A program made the translations under genes and the position numbers. Below the pieces are notes generated by a model. The model was given only the letters and a program-made list of their open reading frames with translations, made no database searches and was not told where the DNA came from. 64,000 bases of DNA from Leptospira sp. (lineage in GTDB: Bacteria > Spirochaetota > Leptospiria > Leptospirales > Leptospiraceae), in assembly GCA_027533185.1 (NCBI GenBank), contig JAPZTS010000001.1:186001-250000 (forward strand), read 5' to 3'. Shown here piece by piece: positions 57,215 to 64,000 of the stretch (positions within the stretch are counted from its first letter, which is position 1; each line of letters starts with the position of its first letter).

Positions 57215-59089
57215 TTACCTTCGATCCACCAAATGGTATAGGAGAAGATCTACATCCGAAGGATCCACACCAGAAATATGCAAAGCCGATTCCAAATCCA
57301 TCGGCTTATGCTTTTGCAATTTTAAGAGAGCTTCGGTTTTCAATCCTTTTACAGATTCGTAAGCAAAGTCCTCTGGAATCTTGAAACCCAAAAACTTCTT
57401 ACGATACTCAATCGTTTCAAGTTCTCTTTTGAGATAACCTTCGTATTTGATTTCCATTTCGAGAACAGCTTTTTCCTCTTCGTTCAACTGCTCCAGCTCT
57501 GGTAGAATCGGTGTAAGATCTTTAATCTGGATATCGGATCGTTTCAAAAAAGCAGATATTGTATGACCAAATTTATAGTTCGAGATTTGTTTCTTTTCTA
57601 AAATCTTTGTAAGCTCTTCTGACGGTTTCATGGAGGTAACATACATTTGCGTTTTCAACTTCTCTATGCGATCGTAGCGATCTTCCATCTCTTGGAACAA
57701 TTCCTTCGATACAAGACCCATATCATACCCATACTTCATGAGTCTTTTATCCGCGTTGTCCTGTCGGAGTAGAAGTCGATATTCAGCACGGCTTGTGAAC
57801 ATTCGATAGGGATCTTCTACTCCTTTGTGAACCAAATCATCCACAAGAACACCAATATAGGATTCACTTCTGGAGAATAGAATTGGTTCTTCCTTCTGCA
57901 CCGATCGAACTACATTGTAAGCAGCCACGAGTCCTTGTGCCGCCGCTTCTTCATAGCCTGTCGTTCCGTTGATTTGACCGGCAAAGAAGAGGCCTTTTAC
58001 TTTTTGAGTTTCTAGAGTAGGGCGGAGTTCGGTTGGATCAACAAAATCATATTCAATGGCGTAACCTGGGCGCATCAATTCTACTTCTTCCAATCCTTTG
58101 ATACTTCTTAGAAACTTCCATTGCACTTCCTCGGGAAGACTTGTAGAAACTCCATTGAGATACATCTCATGAGTATCATATCCTTCTGGCTCGATAAAGA
58201 TCTGGTGGCGATCCCTCTCGGCAAACCTAACAATTTTATCTTCAATCGAGGGACAATATCTCGGACCAATACTTTTGATCTGACCTGAATACATCGGCGA
58301 GAATTCTAAATTATCCCGAATCATGGAGTGGGTCTTTTCATTGGTATAAGTTATGTAACAAGGGATTTGTTTTCGGTTCAGTTCCTTTGTTGAAAAGGAA
58401 AATGGTTTTGGATTATCATCACCATGTTGCTCTTCTAACTCATCAAACCGAATGGAGTTCTTATGAACTCGGGCAGGTGTTCCTGTCTTCAATCTACCCA
58501 AACGAAACTGATATCTACCCAGAGTTTGAGAAAGTCCTTTGGTTGTAGGTTCACCAATTCGACCTGATTCCTTTTGGTAAGTCCCAATATGGATTACACT
58601 GGATAAAAAAGTTCCAGTGGTTAGGACCACATGATTGGTCTCAAACTGAAAACCTCGTCCTGTCAGAACACCAGTAACTTGGTTGTTTTCAATGATAAGA
58701 TCTTCCACTGTATCTTGGCGTATTGATAGATTTTTCAAATGCTCTAGTTGGTGTTTGATCGCAAGTTGGTATTGTTTCTTTTCTGCCTGAGCACGCGGTG
58801 CCCATACTGATGGACCTTTAGAAGTATTGAGCATCTTAAACTGGATACCTGTAGCATCAATGGTTTTTGCCATTAGCCCGCCAAGGGCATCCACTTCCCG
58901 AACCATATGACCTTTTGCAATACCACCGATCGCAGGATTACAACTCATCTGACCAATTGTATCTAAATTCATTGTTATGAGTAGGGTGCGGAGGCCTGCA
59001 CGGGCACTGATGTAAGCTGCTTCTGTTCCGGCATGTCCTGCACCTACAACAATACAATCAAAACGTCTGGGGTAGAATGAATAATCCAT
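57215..59089 (-). CDS. mnmG: tRNA uridine-5-carboxymethylaminomethyl modification enzyme MnmG (GidA)
   Basis: FAD-dependent subunit that, with MnmE, modifies U34 of several tRNAs. The 624-residue product has the FAD site [13 protein letters not shown] near the N-terminus, [23 protein letters not shown], and the C-terminal helical region with KYEGYLKRE. Full length for the family. It converges on the secreted-protein gene with 18 bases between the stops. Confidence 0.96.
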   Translation of the reverse strand: MDYSFYPRRFDCIVVGAGHAGTEAAYISARAGLRTLLITMNLDTIGQMSCNPAIGGIAKGHMVREVDALGGLMAKTIDATGIQFKMLNTSKGPSVWAPRAQAEKKQYQLAIKHQLEHLKNLSIRQDTVEDLIIENNQVTGVLTGRGFQFETNHVVLTTGTFLSSVIHIGTYQKESGRIGEPTTKGLSQTLGRYQFRLGRLKTGTPARVHKNSIRFDELEEQHGDDNPKPFSFSTKELNRKQIPCYITYTNEKTHSMIRDNLEFSPMYSGQIKSIGPRYCPSIEDKIVRFAERDRHQIFIEPEGYDTHEMYLNGVSTSLPEEVQWKFLRSIKGLEEVELMRPGYAIEYDFVDPTELRPTLETQKVKGLFFAGQINGTTGYEEAAAQGLVAAYNVVRSVQKEEPILFSRSESYIGVLVDDLVHKGVEDPYRMFTSRAEYRLLLRQDNADKRLMKYGYDMGLVSKELFQEMEDRYDRIEKLKTQMYVTSMKPSEELTKILEKKQISNYKFGHTISAFLKRSDIQIKDLTPILPELEQLNEEEKAVLEMEIKYEGYLKRELETIEYRKKFLGFKIPEDFAYESVKGLKTEALLKLQKHKPMDLESALHISGVDPSDVDLLLYHLVDRR

Positions 59090-59234
59090 ATTATGTCTTT
59101 TAACAATCCTTAACTCAAAAAGGAATCTCTAGATTTACGATTAACATGAGACGGCTATACACTTCTATTGAAAAAAAGATAAAATTCATTTTCTAAAATC
59201 CGAACTTGTAAACTCTGGAAGGACAGGAATCACT

Positions 59235-60158
59235 ATGGCTTCAAATTCTTTTGACTACTCCTACTTCGAAGGAAAAATCACTCCTTCACAAGATGCTAAG
59301 ATCAGCATACAGACTCATGCCTTTCAATATGGAACAGCTGTCTTTGGTGGAATCAGAGGCTACTACAACGAAGCAAAAAAAAATCTCTACGTATTCCGAT
59401 TGGCAGACCATTGCAAACGGTTGGTTAACTCTACAAAAATCATGCAGTTACAGTTTAACAAATCGGCCGAGGAATTACTTTCTATTGTTCTTGAACTTTT
59501 AAAACAAAATGAAGCAAAACAAAATGTGTATCTTCGGCCTATTATTTATACATCATCATTACAACTTTCGCCGAGGTTTCACGATGTTCCAGCCGACATA
59601 GCCATCTATGTTTTGAAATTGGATGACTACCTCGACACCCAGAATGGTTTAAAAACCATTGTCTCTTCTTGGCAAAGATTTTCAGACCAACAAATCCCTA
59701 CACTTTCAAAGGTAAGCGGTGGTTACGTGAATTCAGCGTTGGCAAAATCTGAAGCTGTTCAAAATGGAATGGATGAAGCCATCTTCTTAGATGGCAGAGG
59801 ATTTGTATCCGAAGGTTCTGCAGAAAATATCTTTTTAGTAAAAGACAGTGTCATCTACACACCAAGTATCAATTCATCTATCTTAGAGGGAATCACAAGA
59901 AAGAGTATCATCCAAATTGCAAGAGATTTAGGTCATACTGTGGTTGAAAGAGATATTGTTCGTTCCGAATTGTATACGGCAGATGAATTATTTTTTTCTG
60001 GTACAGGAGTTCAGGTAGCTTGGATCTCTGAAGTGGATCGAAGAAAGATCGGAACAGGAACCATTGGTTCCGTAACAAAACAAATCCAATCCAAATTTTT
60101 TGAAACCGTCCGTGGGAATGTGGAGAAATATATGGACTGGCTTACACCAGTTTATTAG
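59235..60158 (+). CDS. ilvE: Branched-chain amino acid aminotransferase
   Basis: Interconverts leucine, isoleucine and valine with their keto acids. The 307-residue class IV enzyme has HAFQYGTAVFGGIRGY, the probable PLP lysine in TLSKVSGGYVNSALAKSEA, and SEGSAENIFL. GGAAGGACAGG precedes the ATG. It is 6 bases before holB and unrelated in role, a common pairing by chance of layout. Confidence 0.93.
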   Translation: MASNSFDYSYFEGKITPSQDAKISIQTHAFQYGTAVFGGIRGYYNEAKKNLYVFRLADHCKRLVNSTKIMQLQFNKSAEELLSIVLELLKQNEAKQNVYLRPIIYTSSLQLSPRFHDVPADIAIYVLKLDDYLDTQNGLKTIVSSWQRFSDQQIPTLSKVSGGYVNSALAKSEAVQNGMDEAIFLDGRGFVSEGSAENIFLVKDSVIYTPSINSSILEGITRKSIIQIARDLGHTVVERDIVRSELYTADELFFSGTGVQVAWISEVDRRKIGTGTIGSVTKQIQSKFFETVRGNVEKYMDWLTPVY

Positions 60159-60164
60159 GAAAAT

Positions 60165-61097
60165 ATGGCTGTCGCAGAATTTTCATTAGATGAGATCTTG
60201 GGACAGGAAAGTGCCAAAACTTACCTCTATTCCTTTTTAAAAGATCGATCCAAAATCCCAGGATCACTCATCTTCCATGGTCCTCCTGGGGTAGGAAAGT
60301 GGGCAGCTGCAGAGAGATTTTCAAGACAACTACTTTGCCTCATCGGAACTTCTTGCGGAGTCTGTGAAGCTTGCCGTTTGTTTTCCAAAAGACAAAATCC
60401 TGACTATATCCAATTTCCTAGAAACAAGAACATTCCGATTGGAACGGAAAAGGATCCTGATGAGTTTACCATTCGCTGGTTGTTGCAAACCCGAATACCT
60501 TACAAACCTCATGTGGGTGAGTTTCGGATTGTTCTATTTCCCGAGGCAAATCGAATTGGAAATGAGGCAGAAACAACTCTCCTTAAAACGTTAGAAGAAC
60601 CTCCTCCTCATACAAAGTTTATTTTAATCACGAATGATATTCGCAGTTTGAAGCCAACGATCGTATCCCGATCCATCGCTGTTCCCTTCGAGTATTTGAG
60701 TCAGAACACAATCAAAAATTTACGCAGAGAAGATATGGGATCCGTAAAAGAGTACTTTGGTGGTTCAATGAATCCCTTCGAAATCGACGATAGCAACTTA
60801 GAAGAATGGCACTCTTACGTAAAAGAAAACTGCCATGATGCCATTCATCTTTTTAAATTGGAAAATTGGATACGAGACCAACTCGCCCATATTCGCACTC
60901 AGAAGAACAAATTGTCCGGAATTGATTTTTTAGATATGATCGCGTTATTACTTTTGTATGAATATAGGACAACGGATTTTGAGAAACATATCAAAAAGAT
61001 TGATGCCATTTTAGATTTTAAATCGAAATTGCATTCTGAAATTCCTGCCTTAGAATATGTCCTCCTATCTCAATTATTTCTCCGGTTGGCAAATTAA
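60165..61097 (+). CDS. holB: DNA polymerase III delta prime subunit-like protein
   Basis: A 310-residue clamp-loader protein with GPPGVGKWAAAERF (Walker A-like, last residues altered from KT to KW), a four-cysteine zinc module beginning CLIGTSCGVCEAC, and [14 protein letters not shown] and SRS. Loss of the usual KT/S in the P-loop fits delta prime, which does not hydrolyse ATP. It lies 6 bases after ilvE and upstream of dnaA. Confidence 0.88.
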   Translation: MAVAEFSLDEILGQESAKTYLYSFLKDRSKIPGSLIFHGPPGVGKWAAAERFSRQLLCLIGTSCGVCEACRLFSKRQNPDYIQFPRNKNIPIGTEKDPDEFTIRWLLQTRIPYKPHVGEFRIVLFPEANRIGNEAETTLLKTLEEPPPHTKFILITNDIRSLKPTIVSRSIAVPFEYLSQNTIKNLRREDMGSVKEYFGGSMNPFEIDDSNLEEWHSYVKENCHDAIHLFKLENWIRDQLAHIRTQKNKLSGIDFLDMIALLLLYEYRTTDFEKHIKKIDAILDFKSKLHSEIPALEYVLLSQLFLRLAN

Positions 61098-61277
61098 TTC
61101 GCCTAACAACGATAAATATGTTAAAAAAACTCATTTTCGATCGATAAGTAATGAGACATAATATTCTTACGGAGATTGACTAAATTTCTCATTCTCGAGT
61201 GGTTTTCGATTTTTCATTTGAATTCTACCTACTTGCTAAAAGTATAGTACCCGATTTCAGTTCAAAGTGGGTTTCGA

Positions 61278-62603
61278 TTGGATATTAAGTGGCCAAAAAT
61301 TTTAGAGGAGATATCAAAACAGATACCCCCAAAGTACTTTTCAAATTTTATAGAGCCTTTAAAATTTCAAAAATCCAATTCTGAATCCGTATTCATTACA
61401 GCACCTTCTTCTGGGATCAAGAGACATGTTGAAACAAAATACATTGCATACATCGAAGATGCAATCTATCAAGTACTAGGCGATAAGTACACTATTCAAA
61501 TTACCACGGAATCCGAAGAAGGATCGATATCTTTAAAAGAGACACTCACCGCTCAGTTTGACCATTCCGATTCAGATCTTAATCCCGAATACCAATTGGA
61601 AACTTATATTGTTTCTGACTCCAATCGAATCGCTTACACGGCAGCAAAAACGGTCACAGAGGAGCCAGGCAAATTCAATCCACTGTATTTATTTGGGCCA
61701 GTCGGAGTGGGAAAGACCCATCTACTGCATGCGATAGGCAATGCCATTCTCAAAAAAGATCCGTGGAAGACTGTTCGTTATGTAAATAGTACCTCCTTTT
61801 TGAATGAATTTATTTTTACAGTTCGGCAAAACAATAGGGACTCTCTAGAATCCTTTAAGATGCGCTACCAGTCATATAACGTTTTGTTATTTGATGATAT
61901 TCAATTTTTAAATGGTGGTGCTGAAAAAACCCAAGAGGAATTCTTCTCCCTTTTTAATTTTCTCTATGAAAGAAAACGCCAGATCGTAATCGCATCGGAC
62001 AGACCCAGTTACGAACTTCCTTTGCACGAGAGGCTAAAGTCACGATTTGTTCACGGTCTCCAAGCCGATATCAAATCTCATGATTTAAATCTGCGAATGG
62101 GCCTTCTCAGGAACTACCTAACGGAGTATTCCATTCCATTTAGCGAAGGACTCCTGCTCTGGCTTGCGGAGCGATTGGATGGGGATTCCCGTGCCCTGAT
62201 TGGTATCGTTAATGACCTTGTAATGTACAAAAAGGCATATCAATTCTTCCTACTAAGCGAAGAAAAGATCAAAGAAGTGGCTGAGGCAAGAATCCAATCC
62301 ATCAAAAAAAGAATCGGATTCAACCCAGAGATGATCATCGATCTAGTTGCAGAGAAAACGAATACAGCGAGGAAAGATATTTTAGGAAAAGGACGTAAGG
62401 CCGATCTCATCCTCCCGCGACACCTTTGTATGACTCTACTTTTTGAAATCCTCCATCTTCCAAAATCCCAAATTGGTAGGTTGTTTAACTCGAACCATTC
62501 GACCGTGATTCACGCCATAGAAAACTTCCACACCAAAATCCAAACGGAACCAACTTGGGACGATCTCTACCGATCCCTAAAACACCAAATCTCCTTCCAA
62601 TAA
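61278..62603 (+). CDS. dnaA: Chromosomal replication initiator DnaA
   Basis: Binds DnaA boxes and melts the origin. The 441-residue product has domain I (about 1-85), a short linker, the AAA+ domain with GPVGVGKTH (140-148) and LLFDDIQFL, and a C-terminal DNA-binding domain with LPRHLCMTLLFEI and FNSNHSTVIHAI. TTG at 61278 is the only reasonable start. A 180-base gap precedes it and probably holds its promoter; no clear -35/-10 pair was fixed. oriC lies directly after the stop. Confidence 0.96.
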   Translation: MDIKWPKILEEISKQIPPKYFSNFIEPLKFQKSNSESVFITAPSSGIKRHVETKYIAYIEDAIYQVLGDKYTIQITTESEEGSISLKETLTAQFDHSDSDLNPEYQLETYIVSDSNRIAYTAAKTVTEEPGKFNPLYLFGPVGVGKTHLLHAIGNAILKKDPWKTVRYVNSTSFLNEFIFTVRQNNRDSLESFKMRYQSYNVLLFDDIQFLNGGAEKTQEEFFSLFNFLYERKRQIVIASDRPSYELPLHERLKSRFVHGLQADIKSHDLNLRMGLLRNYLTEYSIPFSEGLLLWLAERLDGDSRALIGIVNDLVMYKKAYQFFLLSEEKIKEVAEARIQSIKKRIGFNPEMIIDLVAEKTNTARKDILGKGRKADLILPRHLCMTLLFEILHLPKSQIGRLFNSNHSTVIHAIENFHTKIQTEPTWDDLYRSLKHQISFQ

Positions 62604-62627
62604 ACTCTGAATAACTTGTTGGTAAAC

Positions 62628-62636
62628 TGTTGATAA
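62628..62636 (-). promoter_or_regulatory. DnaA box (reverse)
   Basis: TGTTGATAA, the reverse complement of TTATCAACA, 25 bases after the dnaA stop. Confidence 0.8.
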
Positions 62637-62643
62637 CTTGATG

Positions 62644-62665
62644 ATAAGACATAAACATGTCTTAT
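62644..62665. repeat. Inverted repeat in oriC
   Basis: ATAAGACAT and ATGTCTTAT form perfect 9-bp arms around the loop AAAC. It could be a protein site or cruciform within the origin. Confidence 0.65.
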
Positions 62666-62770
62666 TGTCCCCTAACAGGAGAAAAATCCGTTGAAAACCA
62701 AAGAATCACTGACAGGAAAAAAATTAGCTTTTATCTGACATAATCCAATAAAAATTGAAATTCTGAAGGT

Positions 62771-62779
62771 TTATCAACA
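62771..62779 (+). promoter_or_regulatory. DnaA box (forward)
   Basis: TTATCAACA, on the plus strand, 143 bases from the inverse box and 25 bases before the A/T run. Confidence 0.8.
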
Positions 62780-62804
62780 TACTGACAGAACCAACAAAAA
62801 CGAC

Positions 62805-62831
62805 ATAATATATATAAATATATAATATATA
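62805..62831. other. AT-rich DNA unwinding element
   Basis: Twenty-seven consecutive A/T bases, mostly alternating TA, ending just before the dnaN ribosome-binding site (AAGGAA at 62835-62840). Confidence 0.65.
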
Positions 62832-62849
62832 CAAAAGGAATCGAGAGAT

Positions 62850-63968
62850 ATGAAATTTACTGTCAATACAACTGAATTTTTAAAGGCAATTAACTCCGTT
62901 GATGGAGTGATTTCTGTCCGAGAAATCAAGTCCGCTCTATCCAATCTAAAAATCCAAACGGACGAAAACCAAGTTTATCTTTCCGCAACGGACTTAGAAA
63001 TTGCGATCAAAACTTCTGTGGCTTCGACCGTTCTTCAAAAAGGAACTGCTTCTCTTCCTGCAAAACAACTATCCAGTATATTCAAAAATTTGAATTTTGA
63101 TACAACAACTCTTTCAACAAATGAAACTTCAGAAAGTTCAGAAACATTAATTACAGATGCTACTGGAAAGATGGATACAAAATTCAAAGTGAATGGGATC
63201 GATTCAGAAGATATAAAAACAATTCCGACTGTCACAGATTCAAATGTAGTTGAGTTTCCTTGCCAAACGATTCGAGAAATGTTTCGCAAAACTTCTTATG
63301 CTATGGCACTCGAGGAAACTCGCTTTGTATTCAATGGTCTTTTTTTAAAACCAAATGATACTGACCTAATTGTCGTCGGAACCGATGGTCGCAGACTTTC
63401 TAAAATTGTTCGTAAGTTTCCAAAACAGTTTCCATTCAAAAACGGAGTGATTATACCTCACAAGGCTGTTCGAGAGATGTTAAAGATGATGGAAGGAAAA
63501 GAAACAGCAAAGATAGGTTTTATTGAAGAACAAATTTATGTATCTTCTGGAAATATTGAACTTCTGTTTAAACTCATTGATGGCAATTTTCCCGATTATG
63601 AGCAAGTCATTCCAAAACAAGCTTCCGAATCTGTTCGGATCGTTAAAGCTGATTTTTTAACTTTCCTCAAACAAGCATTAATTTCTGCTGAAGAACCTTC
63701 TAAACAAATCCGACTGTCCTTCACTAAAGGAAATGTAAATATTAGTTCGTCTAATCCTGGTACAATGATGTTTGATCACAATATGCCAATTGATTACAAT
63801 GGTGAGTCGATTACAATAGCTTTTAAAGGCGACTATTTAAGTGATGTCGTGAAAGCTGTTGACGATCCGGAAGTGATTTTAGAATTCACATCTTCCAGTG
63901 CTCCTGTTTTATTTAAGGATCCTTCTGATAGTGACTTTGTATCTGTCATTATGCCTATGAAACTTTAA
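62850..63968 (+). CDS. dnaN: DNA polymerase III beta sliding clamp
   Basis: A 372-residue ring-forming clamp that holds polymerase III on DNA. It begins MKFTVNTTEFLKAINSV, and carries RETSYAMALEE-like second-domain sequence, GTDGRRLSKI and the C-terminal VIMPMKL, the expected hydrophobic-cleft and tail signatures. AAGGAA lies 9 bases upstream of the ATG. It is complete in the window; the final 32 bases after it hold no visible gene start. Confidence 0.96.
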   Translation: MKFTVNTTEFLKAINSVDGVISVREIKSALSNLKIQTDENQVYLSATDLEIAIKTSVASTVLQKGTASLPAKQLSSIFKNLNFDTTTLSTNETSESSETLITDATGKMDTKFKVNGIDSEDIKTIPTVTDSNVVEFPCQTIREMFRKTSYAMALEETRFVFNGLFLKPNDTDLIVVGTDGRRLSKIVRKFPKQFPFKNGVIIPHKAVREMLKMMEGKETAKIGFIEEQIYVSSGNIELLFKLIDGNFPDYEQVIPKQASESVRIVKADFLTFLKQALISAEEPSKQIRLSFTKGNVNISSSNPGTMMFDHNMPIDYNGESITIAFKGDYLSDVVKAVDDPEVILEFTSSSAPVLFKDPSDSDFVSVIMPMKL

Positions 63969-64000
63969 TGATAGATGTTTCTTAGGAAAATTTACATTCA

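Larger units (their letters stand above)
62604..62849. other. Chromosomal origin region (oriC) between dnaA and dnaN
   Basis: A 246-base gap between dnaA and dnaN, the usual oriC place. It contains two exact TTATCAACA DnaA boxes in opposite orientation (62628-62636 reverse, 62771-62779 forward), a 9-bp-arm hairpin at 62644-62665, and a run of 27 A/T bases at 62805-62831 suited to unwinding. Boxes are fewer than in well-studied origins. Confidence 0.8.

Overview
The window reads as a chromosomal segment of a spirochaete of the genus Leptospira, probably a saprophytic member; the genus is inferred, not proven. The reasons are an AT-rich, lipoprotein-dense gene set with loose lipoboxes, frequent TTG starts, a FliG flagellar switch protein, a plastidic-type ferredoxin-NADP reductase, a bactofilin, four TRL-like small proteins and an origin laid out as dnaA-oriC-dnaN. 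No transposase, CRISPR array, phage or integrase gene was seen.

Layout. 1-17276: cell envelope and surface genes: a two-domain amidase, an M1 aminopeptidase lipoprotein, TRL-like proteins, a glycerophosphodiesterase lipoprotein, an HTH regulator behind a tandem operator, fliG, an M23 peptidase, a PAS-PAS-GGDEF-EAL protein, and a probable iron-controlled haem operon (lipoprotein, HmuY-like protein, TonB-dependent receptor, HExxH protein) preceded by a Fur-like palindrome. 17279-28473: FNR and a PC4-like protein, a VWA-STAS fusion, QueE, a SNF2 helicase, a dicarboxylate/glutamate-type transporter, a GDSL lipoprotein, an outer-membrane barrel and a second TRL-like cluster. 28525-39581: proton or sodium pyrophosphatase, a TPR protein, acetyl-CoA synthetase, FolE, a glycosyltransferase, a DoxX/HxlR divergent pair, and a second Fur-like palindrome in front of a Bfd-like ferredoxin operon. 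39570-44368: an RNA methyltransferase and a mixed operon in which four tRNAs (three Ser, one Arg-ACG) alternate with protein genes (small membrane protein, tadA, dnaX, ybaB, recR). 44385-54012: an outer-membrane protein, a solute-binding protein, an OmpA/PD40 protein, serS, tatD, and the M23-bactofilin-YaaR-ABC exporter group. 53986-63968: the replication and segregation locus: parB, parA, rsmG, a secreted protein, mnmG, ilvE, holB, dnaA, oriC and dnaN, with two parS sites inside coding sequence.

Points that stand out: tadA starts one base after the tRNA-Arg(ACG) that its enzyme is expected to edit, and the other two protein genes of that operon also begin 12-13 bases after a tRNA; an identical-type 15-bp palindrome (TGAGAYTGATTCTCA) precedes two iron-related operons; a 22-bp direct repeat with 31-bp spacing sits on the predicted promoter of an HTH gene; a VWA domain is fused to a STAS domain; an epoxide-hydrolase-like protein has Asn in place of the nucleophilic Asp; and an M23 protein beside a bactofilin has lost two histidines. 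Most convergent gene pairs abut or overlap, and only one strong intrinsic terminator-like hairpin was noticed. At the left edge a reverse-strand coding region, cut by the window, conflicts with the long 5' extension of the amidase gene.
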